Below are positions 17,122-25,160 of a stretch of DNA of 45,247 nucleotides, piece by piece. The notes under the pieces were generated by a model. It was not told where the DNA came from. It searched no databases and saw only the letters and a list, made by a program, of their open reading frames with translations. Source of the stretch: Candidatus Cryptobacteroides caccocaballi (GTDB taxonomy: Bacteria; Bacteroidota; Bacteroidia; Bacteroidales; UBA932). The first letter of the stretch is position 1, and the number at the start of each line of letters is the position of its first letter. A program made the position numbers and the translations under genes. The DNA lies in contig JAGHUQ010000032.1 in the NCBI GenBank assembly GCA_018064725.1, positions 1 through 45,247 on the forward strand, read 5' to 3'.

Positions 17122-18402
17122 TTACTTTGCTGGTTCGATGACGCGATAGTTACCGCTGAGGTGCATGAACGCAAAGAGACGGAGAAGGCCATCATAGTAT
17201 GCATCGAAATAACCGTCCTCGTAAGGCTCATTCTTACTGTTCCAGAGCCTCTCCACGAACTCGCCGCAGATATCGTTGTCAGCAGCGAGGGTAACGGCTG
17301 CAGCAGTAGCCACGAAGCCGACAGAATGACGAAGGCCGTTGCCCTGATATGCACTCTGACCTGCTGACCAGATGAAATCAGGTGTAGTTCCGTCGACATT
17401 GTACTGGTCCACGAAATCGTCGATACCCTGTGAATAGAGGAAGGACTGGATGGTGTTCGCATAGTTGTTCTGCCACTCCTTGTCCGCACATGCCCATGAA
17501 TAGTCGAGAGCGATGTTCATAGGGACACGCCATGAATCGTAGCGGAAAGTCTTCTCTTCCCTGCCGCCGAATCTCTTCATGAACGAACCGTCGTAGTTGT
17601 TGTAATCAGGGTTGAGACCGGTCTCGGAATTGATTGACTTGTGGAGATACTCGCGGCTGGCCTTTGCGCACTCGCGGTAGAAATCTGCACGGCCGTCGTT
17701 TGCCCAGCGTGCCCATACTTCATAGAATGCAGGAAGATGGTATGAAGGGTCGGTATAGTTCACGCCGAAACCGTCAGGAGTGAAAGTGATGAGATGATGC
17801 TCCTTGTTGATGAATGGCATGATACCGTCCTCGCTGCCATCCTTCTCCCATGAGCAGTTGAGGATGTTCTGTGCCTCTGCGAGATAGTTGATGTCGCCGT
17901 CGTTGCCCCAGCGGTTGGACGCAAAGATGAGGGATGTGACAAAATAGAGCTCACCGTCAGAAGCAGGGCCGCGTCCCTTGATGGTACCGTCGGTCGCGAG
18001 GCTCCATGCAAAGTATCCCTTCATCGGGCCATCCTGATACTGCATGTATTTCTTAGCCCATCTCCAGATGCGGTCGAACACGTCCTTCTTGTCGAGCTGT
18101 ACGGCAACCATGAGGCCGTATGACATACCCTCGGTGCGGGCATCGTAGTTCTTGATGTCGGATACATATCCGAGAGAATCACCGACCTCGAAGTAGACTT
18201 TGTTAGGGCCTTCGAAGACCTCCTTGTAGATTTCATCGAGCTTCTGGTCGATTTCCGCCTGTGAATAGCCCATCTCAGCGAATACGTTACGATACTTGTG
18301 GGTCTCTAATCCACCTTTGTCCCAAGGCTTCTGGATGCCTTTTGGAGCACATGCCACAAGACACAATCCTGCAGCAACAGTAAGAAAAAATCTTTTCATC
18401 AA
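17122..18402 (-). CDS. Glycoside hydrolase family 8, reducing-end xylose-releasing exo-oligoxylanase-like lipoprotein
   Basis: 426 residues with a lipoprotein signal (lipid Cys18 in LVACAPKG). The GH8 catalytic pattern fits Rex enzymes: Glu91 in ARTEGMSYG as general acid, Asp149 in GPASDGELYF, and Asp289 in FRYDSWRVP as the base. Their spacing matches the order known for characterised Rex proteins. Rex removes the reducing-end xylose from xylo-oligosaccharides. Most characterised Rex enzymes are cytoplasmic, so a lipidated, exported form is notable. It is the first gene of a two-gene operon with GH43 and has a near-consensus promoter at 18447-18477. No SusC/SusD pair is nearby. Confidence 0.92.
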   Translation of the reverse strand: MMKRFFLTVAAGLCLVACAPKGIQKPWDKGGLETHKYRNVFAEMGYSQAEIDQKLDEIYKEVFEGPNKVYFEVGDSLGYVSDIKNYDARTEGMSYGLMVAVQLDKKDVFDRIWRWAKKYMQYQDGPMKGYFAWSLATDGTIKGRGPASDGELYFVTSLIFASNRWGNDGDINYLAEAQNILNCSWEKDGSEDGIMPFINKEHHLITFTPDGFGVNYTDPSYHLPAFYEVWARWANDGRADFYRECAKASREYLHKSINSETGLNPDYNNYDGSFMKRFGGREEKTFRYDSWRVPMNIALDYSWACADKEWQNNYANTIQSFLYSQGIDDFVDQYNVDGTTPDFIWSAGQSAYQGNGLRHSVGFVATAAAVTLAADNDICGEFVERLWNSKNEPYEDGYFDAYYDGLLRLFAFMHLSGNYRVIEPAK

Positions 18403-18446
18403 TGTATTTGGTTATAGTTAGTATCAATTCGAGCATTAAGTCCAAT

Positions 18447-18477
18447 CAAATATAGTCAATCTGTTACTGATAACAAA
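18447..18477 (-). promoter_or_regulatory. Promoter of the GH8-GH43 operon
   Basis: TTTG (18477-18474), 19-bp spacer, TATATTTG (18454-18447): an exact match to the Bacteroidota consensus on the minus strand. The 5' leader is about 40 nt. Confidence 0.85.
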
Positions 18478-18518
18478 AAAGTATACCGGCATAAGTTAAA
18501 GGATGAACTAAAAATGAT

Positions 18519-18526
18519 TAAATTTG
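18519..18526 (+). promoter_or_regulatory. Possible -7 box for the CDF transporter gene
   Basis: TAAATTTG lies 21 bp before the ATG at 18548. There is no -33 match, so support is limited. Confidence 0.4.
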
Positions 18527-18547
18527 ATGAACTAAATAAAGCATCGG

Positions 18548-19468
18548 ATGGAACGCAGCCGGAGAGAAAAAGAAATATACAAGGTCACGTTGGTCGGAAG
18601 CCTGATCAACGTAGCCCTGCTCATATTCAAGTTCGTCGCCGGAATAGTCGGCCGAAGCTCTGCCATGACCGCAGATGCCGTCCACTCTCTGTCCGATTTC
18701 GTCACAGACATGATTGTTCTGATCTTCGTCAGGATCAGCAGCAAGCCGGATGACGAAGACCATACCTATGGTCACGGGAAGTATGAGACCCTTGCCACGA
18801 CCATCATAGGTCTCCTTCTCGGCGGTGTTGCGATCGGCATCATCGCGAAGGGCGCAATCATGATTTCCAGCTGGCTCCAGGGCAACGAACTGGAAAAACC
18901 GGGGATGCTGGCTCTTTGGGCGGCACTTGCATCAATAGTCCTCAAGGAGCTAGTCTATCAATACACCGCATACAAGGGAAAGAAGCTTGACTCAACGGTC
19001 GTGGTGGCCAATGCGTGGCATCATCGCAGCGACGCACTTTCATCTATCGGCACGCTCGTCGGTATCGGAGGAGCCATTCTTCTCGGCAGAAGGTGGACCG
19101 TCCTCGATCCTCTCGCCTCGATAGTAGTCGGAGCGATGATCATGCGCATTTCCGTGAAGCTTCTGAAGGAAGGTCTTGACGAGCTGATGGAGAAGTCCCT
19201 TCCCCCTGAGTCCATGGAAAAGATTCTCGCAATAGTGAGAGAGTATCCCGACGTGGAGGAGCCTCACCACCTCCGCACCCGCCGCATAGGCAATATCTCC
19301 GTCATCTCGATGCACTTCAGGATGGACGGTGAGATCACCCTCCGCCAGGCTCACACCCGGACATCACAGATAGAACAGAGGCTGAAGCAGGAATTCGGAG
19401 CCGACACCATCGTCAACATCCATGTTGAGCCTATCAAGAGACCAGGGGAAGAGTATCTCTGCGAGTAA
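18548..19468 (+). CDS. Cation diffusion facilitator (CDF) metal transporter
   Basis: 306 residues. About six membrane helices are followed by a cytoplasmic metallochaperone-like domain (from about 215). Metal-site motifs are visible: H46-x3-D50 in DAVHSLSD and H158-x3-D162 in NAWHHRSD, plus the loop HTYGHGKYE. These proteins export Zn2+, Fe2+, Mn2+ or related ions in exchange for protons. HxxxD in both helix 2 and helix 5 is common in iron/zinc or cobalt-exporting branches; specificity cannot be assigned. trmO follows 4 bp after the stop. Confidence 0.9.
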   Translation: MERSRREKEIYKVTLVGSLINVALLIFKFVAGIVGRSSAMTADAVHSLSDFVTDMIVLIFVRISSKPDDEDHTYGHGKYETLATTIIGLLLGGVAIGIIAKGAIMISSWLQGNELEKPGMLALWAALASIVLKELVYQYTAYKGKKLDSTVVVANAWHHRSDALSSIGTLVGIGGAILLGRRWTVLDPLASIVVGAMIMRISVKLLKEGLDELMEKSLPPESMEKILAIVREYPDVEEPHHLRTRRIGNISVISMHFRMDGEITLRQAHTRTSQIEQRLKQEFGADTIVNIHVEPIKRPGEEYLCE

Positions 19469-19472
19469 CGCC

Positions 19473-20174
19473 ATGAACATAGAACCCATCGCACATATCC
19501 ACAGCGCATTTCCTGAGAAGTTCGGCATACCGCGCCAGAGCGGACTTGCAGAGAACCTCTCTGCGAAGATTGTGTTCGAGCCGCAGTACAGGAACGCAGA
19601 CGCATTGCGCGGCATATCAGAATTTGACTATATCTGGCTGATCTGGGAATTCTCAGCAAACCGCAGACGCGGTAAAGCCGACGAGGCACACGCTCCTTGG
19701 CAGCCCACCGTACGTCCTCCGAGGCTCGGTGGCAACAAGTCGATGGGCGTCTTCGCGACCCGCTCCCCTTTCCGTCCGAACCCGCTCGGGCTTTCGTCCG
19801 TACGCATCGACCATGTAGAACTCGACAGTGCCGAGGGGCCTGTCATCTGGGTACGCGGCGCTGACCTGATGGACGGAACGCCGATCTACGACATAAAGCC
19901 TTACATCACATACGCAGATTCCCACCCGGAGGCAGCCAGCGGCTATGTCGACTCTCTCCCGGAAAGAAAGCTTGAGGTCACCATTCCTGAAGGTCTGGTA
20001 TCACGATTCGCACGCAACGGTAAATTCCTTGTCGAACTGCGCGAAGTACTCAGTCTCGATCCTCGTCCATCCTATCAGGATGACCCGGAGAGAATCTACG
20101 GTCTCTCCTTCGCCGGCCACAACGTCAAGTTCAGGGTCACTGACGGTAAGCTCACCGTGACGGATATAGAATAG
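19473..20174 (+). CDS. trmO: tRNA (N6-threonylcarbamoyladenosine37-N6)-methyltransferase TrmO
   Basis: 233 residues from MNIEPIAHIHSAF. The TrmO (YaeB/TsaA) beta-barrel signature is clear: KSMGVFATRSPFRPNPLGLS, then VRGADLMDGTPIYDIKPY and a short C-terminal domain with DPRPSYQDDPERIYG. It methylates t6A37 in tRNA-Thr reading ACY codons. The frame continues upstream into the CDF gene, but ATG 19473 aligns with family N-termini and lies 4 bp after the CDF stop. Confidence 0.93.
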   Translation: MNIEPIAHIHSAFPEKFGIPRQSGLAENLSAKIVFEPQYRNADALRGISEFDYIWLIWEFSANRRRGKADEAHAPWQPTVRPPRLGGNKSMGVFATRSPFRPNPLGLSSVRIDHVELDSAEGPVIWVRGADLMDGTPIYDIKPYITYADSHPEAASGYVDSLPERKLEVTIPEGLVSRFARNGKFLVELREVLSLDPRPSYQDDPERIYGLSFAGHNVKFRVTDGKLTVTDIE

Positions 20175-20200
20175 CTTTCATACAGAACCATAAATAACTT

Positions 20201-20236
20201 AAGGAGGTTAGCCAAAAGTTTTGGCTAACCTCCTTT
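20201..20236. terminator. Long-stem hairpin between trmO and gdhA
   Basis: About 15-17 bp of perfect stem (AAGGAGGTTAGCC / GGCTAACCTCCTT around AAAAGTTTT). It lies between convergent trmO and gdhA, so it probably ends both. The downstream T-tracts are short on either strand. Confidence 0.75.
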
Positions 20237-20299
20237 CTAATGGGGAAAAATTTGTTAAGTGCTTGGGGAATTAAGTTCGTCCTTGGGGAGAGGAATTGA

Positions 20300-21637
20300 T
20301 TAATAAACGCCCTGAGCCATCATTGCCTTTGCAACCTTCATGAAGCCTGCTACGTTTGCACCCTTCACGTAGTTTACATAACCGTCAGGCTCTGTACCAT
20401 ACTTCACGCAGTTTGCATGGATGTCGTCCATGATAGCGCGGAGACGGCCGTCAACCTCTTCTGAAGTCCAAGCGAGACGCTCTGAGTTCTGTGACATCTC
20501 GAGACCTGATACCGATACGCCACCGGCATTGGAAGCCTTACCTGGAGAGTAGAGAACCTTAGCCTCCTGGAGAACCTTGATAGCCTCTGGTGAGGTAGGC
20601 ATGTTTGCACCCTCGCAGACAGCGATGACACCGTTAGCGACGAGAGCCTTTGCATGATCCTCGAGGAGCTCATTCTGGGTAGCACAAGGAAGAGCGATAT
20701 CTGCCTTCTCTGCCCATGGCTTAGCGCCGTTGCCGACGTACTTGACGCCATACTTCTCTGCATACTCCTTGATACGTCCACGGTAACCGTTCTTGAGGAG
20801 CATTACATACTTGAGCTTCTCCTCATCGATTCCGTCTGGATCGTAGATATAACCGTCAGAATCTGACAATGTGAGGACCTTACCGCCGAGCTGGAGGACC
20901 TTCTGTGCTGCATACTGAGCAACGTTACCTGAACCTGAGATGAGGACTGACTTGCCCTTCACGTCGAGGCCCTTGGTAGCGAGCATATCCTGGAGGAAGT
21001 AAACGACACCGTAACCGGTTGCCTCAGGACGGATGAGTGAACCACCGAATTCGAGACCCTTGCCGGTGAAAGTACCGCTGAACTCCTTGGTGAGCTTCTT
21101 GTACATACCGAACATGAAACCGACCTCACGACCGCCTACTCCGATGTCACCTGCAGGGACGTCGATGTCAGGACCGATGTGGCGTGAGAGCTCCATGGCA
21201 AAAGCCTGGCAGAAACGCATGACCTCAGTGTCTGACTTACCGCGCGGGCTGAAGTCGGAACCACCCTTGCCGCCACCCATTGGGAGAGTGGTGAGAGAGT
21301 TCTTGAATGTCTGCTCGAAAGCAAGGAACTTAAGGATGCTGAGGTTTACCGAGCTATGGAAGCGGATACCGCCCTTGTATGGACCGATAGCGTTGTTATG
21401 CTGGATACGATAACCCATGTTGGTCTGAATCTTTCCGCTGTCGTCCATCCAGTTCACACGGAACATATAGATACGCTCAGGGATACAGAGACGCTCGATA
21501 AGGTTATAACGGTCAAATTCAGGATGATTGTTATACTCGTCCTCGATAGAATAGAGGACCTCCTCAACTGCCTGAAGATATTCAGGTTCGTTAGGGAAAC
21601 GGCGCTTAAGATCGCTTAATACTTTTTCTGCCTTCAT
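20300..21637 (-). CDS. gdhA: NADP-type glutamate dehydrogenase
   Basis: 445 residues, typical of the hexameric bacterial GDH. The dimerisation/substrate domain holds GYRIQHNNAIGPYKGGIRFH and PMGGGKGGSDFSPRGKSD with the catalytic Lys region. The Rossmann domain has ISGSGNVAQYAAQK as the dinucleotide motif, and NAGGVSVSGLEMSQNS near the end is a family hallmark. It makes glutamate from 2-oxoglutarate and ammonia (or the reverse). It is monocistronic with its own promoter (21659-21688) and a terminator. Confidence 0.96.
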   Translation of the reverse strand: MKAEKVLSDLKRRFPNEPEYLQAVEEVLYSIEDEYNNHPEFDRYNLIERLCIPERIYMFRVNWMDDSGKIQTNMGYRIQHNNAIGPYKGGIRFHSSVNLSILKFLAFEQTFKNSLTTLPMGGGKGGSDFSPRGKSDTEVMRFCQAFAMELSRHIGPDIDVPAGDIGVGGREVGFMFGMYKKLTKEFSGTFTGKGLEFGGSLIRPEATGYGVVYFLQDMLATKGLDVKGKSVLISGSGNVAQYAAQKVLQLGGKVLTLSDSDGYIYDPDGIDEEKLKYVMLLKNGYRGRIKEYAEKYGVKYVGNGAKPWAEKADIALPCATQNELLEDHAKALVANGVIAVCEGANMPTSPEAIKVLQEAKVLYSPGKASNAGGVSVSGLEMSQNSERLAWTSEEVDGRLRAIMDDIHANCVKYGTEPDGYVNYVKGANVAGFMKVAKAMMAQGVY

Positions 21638-21658
21638 AGTTCGTAATGTTTGGTTTGA

Positions 21659-21688
21659 TAAAGGTAATTAAAAATTTTAAAAACCAAA
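21659..21688 (-). promoter_or_regulatory. Promoter of gdhA
   Basis: On the minus strand TTTG (21688-21685), 18-bp A/T-only spacer, then TACCTTTA (21666-21659), one mismatch to TAnnTTTG. The leader would be only about 15-20 nt. Confidence 0.6.
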
Positions 21689-21920
21689 GAAAAAATCTTT
21701 AAAAATCAACATAATCAACACTTTACAAGCTCAAATCCATGCTTTCAATTTATTATAACATATCACAACTATTCAGAAAAGTTACAATTTTCGCATAGAT
21801 TTTAGGATACAATACGAACCATATACAGCGCAGTCATAAAGAAACTGTAAATTATACAGGCCCTAATGCAACAAAATATAACATGAGCATCAACCCCTGA
21901 TGAAAACAGGCATGACCGTA
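21689..21920. other. AT-rich non-coding interval upstream of gdhA
   Basis: About 230 bp that are A/T-rich compared with neighbouring genes and have no plausible ORF. Poly-A/T tracts and runs such as TTTATTATAACATAT suggest bent, possibly regulatory DNA upstream of gdhA. I see no clear operator, riboswitch or RNA gene in it. Confidence 0.4.
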
Positions 21921-21955
21921 AAAGAAAAAAGAAAGCCGGACAAATTCCGGCTTTC
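21921..21955 (-). terminator. Terminator of the nusB-to-lipoprotein operon
   Basis: On the minus strand GAAAGCCGG / CCGGCTTTC with a short loop is followed by TTTTTTCTTTT. It lies 22 bp past the lipoprotein stop. Confidence 0.9.
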
Positions 21956-21977
21956 AATATGAAATATGAATGATTTT

Positions 21978-22805
21978 CTACTTGCTGCCAGTGGTGATTC
22001 GGGCTCTGAGCGATTTTGCCTGGCCGACCTCATAGTTCGATTCAGCTCTGTCAAGCCAGGTGAGCGCCATCTCGTCATTGCCGAGCATATGGCATGCCAG
22101 AGCAACATTATATGACATGAGGGCTCTCTTCTGGAGATTCTTGCTAGATGCCATGTCCAGCCAGATTTCCATTGCCTTGGACCACTTGAAATCCGAAGCA
22201 AGAAGTGCCGCTTTCTGTGACGACTCATCATCGGAGAAATACACCTTCACCTCCTCCTGCTTCCACTGAGGCTGGAAATACTGCGCAAACTGGGTTCCGG
22301 TCTCTGCAGGAAGCTTGTCGAGGTTCGCGTATTTCTTCCTTCCTGAGAACGCATAAACAGAATCTATCTTGGATAGACTGTCATACACATAGAACTTCAT
22401 GCGGACATAGGTTGTGTCTCTGCCGTCCAAAGTGTACTCAGGCGCATCGAAAAGGAAAGCGACGTCAGCATCAGTGCTCATCACGAGCTGGGTCAGCGTA
22501 TCCTTCTGCATGTAGTCCGCACCTCTGGTCTGCTTGATGGAGAAAAGGTCGATTGCCGATTCAGAATCAAAAAGGAAGCTCTCAAGACCCACTGCGAAAT
22601 TCTCAGCGAGAGCAGACATATAGACCGAATCCTTCTGACTACCGCTCACGAAAGACACTGACACACTCTTGCCAGGAAGATCAAGACCTGTCACCGAAGG
22701 TGCCTTGCGCTCAATCTCCACCGGATAGGTGTAATATGAACATGCGCTCATCGTCAAGACGAGAGCAGCGGCCGCAGCCATTCTTGAAAGTGTTTCCTTC
22801 TTCAT
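21978..22805 (-). CDS. DUF6340-like lipoprotein
   Basis: 275 residues. Lipoprotein signal with lipid Cys22 in LTMSACSYY. The body shows no catalytic motif; the C-terminal ~90 residues look like two to three TPR-type helical hairpins (ASDFKWSKAMEIWLDMA, RALMSYNVALACHMLGN, ALTWLDRAESNYEVG). This matches a Bacteroidota lipoprotein family usually called DUF6340, of unknown function. It closes the nusB operon, 6 bp after rimO, with a terminator behind it. The family name rests on memory of the pattern, so confidence is moderate. Confidence 0.65.
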   Translation of the reverse strand: MKKETLSRMAAAAALVLTMSACSYYTYPVEIERKAPSVTGLDLPGKSVSVSFVSGSQKDSVYMSALAENFAVGLESFLFDSESAIDLFSIKQTRGADYMQKDTLTQLVMSTDADVAFLFDAPEYTLDGRDTTYVRMKFYVYDSLSKIDSVYAFSGRKKYANLDKLPAETGTQFAQYFQPQWKQEEVKVYFSDDESSQKAALLASDFKWSKAMEIWLDMASSKNLQKRALMSYNVALACHMLGNDEMALTWLDRAESNYEVGQAKSLRARITTGSK

Positions 22806-22811
22806 GATATA

Positions 22812-24125
22812 CTATATTTCTACAACGTCGGCGATAAGGTCGTACTCATCCGCACCGACAATCTCAACCTCGATGAACTCACCTATGAGAGAGTACGGAT
22901 CGACACCTTCCATCGCCACGGGATCATATCTTACAAGAATCTCGCCATCGACGTCAGGACTCTCGAATCTGCTTCGGCATACGAACACTCCTTCGCTGAA
23001 GGAATCGACGATCACCCTTTCACGAGTTCCGACCCTGGACTGGTTGTATTCGAGAGAAATACCGCTCTGCAGTTCCATAAGTATGTCGAGACGGCGTTGT
23101 TTCTCCTTCTGCGAAACCGAATCCTTGAAGTGTTCAGCGCCGAAAGTGCCCTCTTCCTCAGAATAGGTAAAGGCGCCGAGGCGCTCGAAGCGCGCTTCCT
23201 TGACAAATTCGAGAAGTTCATTGAACTCCTTCTTCGTCTCGCCAGGATGTCCGACGATCATGGTCGTACGGAGCACCACTCCAGGAACCTTCTCACGCAT
23301 GGTACGGATAAGCGTCCTGGTCCACTCGCCGGTGACGTTGCGGTGCATGTTGTCGAGCACTTTGTCGGCGATGTGCTGGAGTGGAATGTCCATATATGCA
23401 CAGACCTTCGGATTGTTCGCCATCTGGTCGAGCACGTCCTCAGGGAAGTTTGCAGGATAGGAGTAGTGTATCCTTATCCATTCTATGCCATCCACCTCCG
23501 AAATCTTCTGGAGAAGTTCGGCAAGAGCACGGCGATGGTACAGATCAAGACCATAATAGGTCGTATCCTGGGCGATGACGATCAGTTCCTTGACACCCTT
23601 GGCCGCAAGAAGGGTCGCCTCCTGCACCAGTTCCTCCATAGGAACGGACTTGTGAGCACCCCTGATATGAGGGATGGCACAATAGGAGCAACGCCGGTCG
23701 CAACCTTCCGAAATCTTGAGAAAAGCATAATGGGAAGGAGTGGACAACACGCGCTCCGTATTCTTGGATTCGTCGGGAACGACCCCAAGATACTCGACGA
23801 TTTCGTCAAGATCGCGTGCGCCGAACCATGCATCAACCTCAGGTATGAGACCCGGCATATCATCCATATACCTTTGAGAAAGACATCCGCATACGAAAAT
23901 ACGGCCTATCTCCCCTGCCTTCTTCCTCTCGACGGATTCGAAGATGGCCTGGATGGACTCTTCCTTGGCATCACCGATGAAACCGCAGGTGTTGATAACC
24001 TGGATATCGACAGGCTCCATGCTGTTCTCAGGCACTATTTCGTAAGCACCTTCGAGTTGGGCAAGGATATGCTCGCTGTCAACGCGGTTCTTGGAACAGC
24101 CTAATGTCTGGATCTGAATCTTCAT
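22812..24125 (-). CDS. rimO: Ribosomal protein S12 methylthiotransferase RimO
   Basis: 437 residues, the normal length. The N-terminal MTTase domain has three cluster cysteines Cys10 (TLGCSKNRVDSE), Cys47 (NTCGF) and Cys81 (CGC). The radical-SAM motif CDRRCSYC gives Cys142, Cys146 and Cys149. A TRAM domain ends the protein. GCSKNRVDSE is diagnostic of RimO rather than MiaB. It methylthiolates an Asp of ribosomal protein S12. It starts one base after the coaE-DUF5606 stop. Confidence 0.95.
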   Translation of the reverse strand: MKIQIQTLGCSKNRVDSEHILAQLEGAYEIVPENSMEPVDIQVINTCGFIGDAKEESIQAIFESVERKKAGEIGRIFVCGCLSQRYMDDMPGLIPEVDAWFGARDLDEIVEYLGVVPDESKNTERVLSTPSHYAFLKISEGCDRRCSYCAIPHIRGAHKSVPMEELVQEATLLAAKGVKELIVIAQDTTYYGLDLYHRRALAELLQKISEVDGIEWIRIHYSYPANFPEDVLDQMANNPKVCAYMDIPLQHIADKVLDNMHRNVTGEWTRTLIRTMREKVPGVVLRTTMIVGHPGETKKEFNELLEFVKEARFERLGAFTYSEEEGTFGAEHFKDSVSQKEKQRRLDILMELQSGISLEYNQSRVGTRERVIVDSFSEGVFVCRSRFESPDVDGEILVRYDPVAMEGVDPYSLIGEFIEVEIVGADEYDLIADVVEI

Positions 24126-24566
24126 CTATTTCTCAGCCTGCTTAGCCTCGTACTCTGCCTGACGCTCCTCATCTGTCATGAAATCGAGGGAAGCATTGTT
24201 CTTGAGGCAGTTGTACCAGGTAACGACCTTCTTCATGTGAGATACGAGAAAACGGTCCCTGTCATAGGTAGGGACAGCCTTCTCGAAGAGAGCCTTGAGC
24301 TCCTCTGAAGATGCCTTTGCGCTAGGTGCGTCAGCTTCTCCAAGCACTTCGTGAAGCTTGCCGAACACATCCTGGAGCTTCATCTCCTCGTCATCAGTAT
24401 AGATGCTGATATCAGCGAGGGTGGTGATGCGGCTGGTCATGCCGAACTGGGTACGCTTCTTATCTACGAGTGACTCGACGATTGCGCCGTTGCGTGACTG
24501 CGCGATGTAGAGGAAAAGGCCGCTCTGGCCAGATACTGAAAGGATTCTTGCGAGATCTGTTTTCAT
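24126..24566 (-). CDS. DUF5606 domain, possible independent translation start
   Basis: An in-frame ATG at 24566 begins MKTDLARILSVSGQSG, exactly where free-standing DUF5606 proteins begin. It is preceded by an A-rich stretch, as is common for Bacteroidota starts. Translation from here would give a 146-residue protein with the small DUF5606 fold (SRNGAIVESLVDKKR, ITTLADISIYTDDEEM) and an acidic/charged C-terminus. Function unknown. Whether it is made separately from the CoaE fusion is inference. Confidence 0.4.
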   Translation of the reverse strand: MKTDLARILSVSGQSGLFLYIAQSRNGAIVESLVDKKRTQFGMTSRITTLADISIYTDDEEMKLQDVFGKLHEVLGEADAPSAKASSEELKALFEKAVPTYDRDRFLVSHMKKVVTWYNCLKNNASLDFMTDEERQAEYEAKQAEK

Positions 24567-25160
24567 GATATTATTCTTTTTTAGTTTTTCCAACATTTCC
24601 ATTGTCGCCCTCCTGAGTTCCTCTTCCGTCCCATCGTTTCTGAGGACCAGGTCTATACGCGGATCGTCCGCGACGGATGGCTGGGCTGCCACCCTCTTCA
24701 TCGTCTCTTCCCTGCTTTTTCCATCTCGCTGCGATGCTCTCGCAACCCTCAGTTCAAGCGGGGCGTCGACGTATACAATCTTGTCAACCAGGCCTTCCGG
24801 CAGCCCTCTCTGTAGGACGATGGCCGATTCGAAGACCACTAATTCCGCGTCACGATGTTCTCTGCGGAAAGCATCGAAATCGCGGTAGACCGCAGGATGC
24901 ACGAGATTCTCGAGCTCCGAAAGCTTCTCCCTGTCCGAGAACACTATGTCGGCGAGAGCCTTTCGGTCTATCTTTCCATCATTGTCCGCGACTCCCCCGC
25001 CCATCGCTGCGATTACCGCCGCGGCAAGTTCAGGATCACGGTCATAGAGGCTCCTGGCCATGGAATCCGAGTCGTACACCGGAATTCCGTTTTCAGCCAG
25101 GACGCGGCAGACGCATGATTTCCCGCTGCCGATGCCTCCAGTTATGAGCACTGTCGTCAT
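24126..25160 (-). CDS. coaE: Dephospho-CoA kinase fused in frame to a DUF5606 domain
   Basis: 344 residues. Residues 1 to about 197 are a complete CoaE: P-loop GGIGSGKS (8-15), DSDSMAR, VFESAIVLQRG, VYVDAPLELRVAR. It phosphorylates dephospho-CoA in the last step of CoA synthesis. Residues 199-344 (MKTDLARILSVSGQSGLF onwards) are a DUF5606 domain, which in other Bacteroidota is normally a separate small protein encoded nearby. The join falls in KLKKNN-IMK at 24567-24584 with no linker. Removing one A from the A6 run there would end coaE at a TGA overlapping the DUF5606 ATG (ATGA). coaE itself overlaps ybbR by 4 bp (ATGA). Fusion, recoding or a homopolymer error are all possible. Confidence 0.85.
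   Translation of the reverse strand: MTTVLITGGIGSGKSCVCRVLAENGIPVYDSDSMARSLYDRDPELAAAVIAAMGGGVADNDGKIDRKALADIVFSDREKLSELENLVHPAVYRDFDAFRREHRDAELVVFESAIVLQRGLPEGLVDKIVYVDAPLELRVARASQRDGKSREETMKRVAAQPSVADDPRIDLVLRNDGTEEELRRATMEMLEKLKKNNIMKTDLARILSVSGQSGLFLYIAQSRNGAIVESLVDKKRTQFGMTSRITTLADISIYTDDEEMKLQDVFGKLHEVLGEADAPSAKASSEELKALFEKAVPTYDRDRFLVSHMKKVVTWYNCLKNNASLDFMTDEERQAEYEAKQAEK
24571..24582 (-). other. Possible -1 frameshift site at the coaE/DUF5606 junction
   Basis: The minus strand reads A_AAA_AAG in the coaE frame (24582-24576), the heptamer used by E. coli dnaX. A -1 slip would read GAA then TAA (24573-24571), ending CoaE two residues later at its normal length. No strong downstream hairpin is evident. 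Confidence 0.35.

Noticed and set aside
23097..24104. 335-codon plus-strand ORF opposite rimO
   Set aside because: Antisense to a clear radical-SAM gene; no recognisable domain, and composition reflects reverse-complemented codons.
24620..24660. AGGAGG upstream of the slippery heptamer as a frameshift-stimulating Shine-Dalgarno
   Set aside because: It lies about 26 nt upstream, too far compared with about 10 nt in dnaX, and Bacteroidota ribosomes make little use of such sites.
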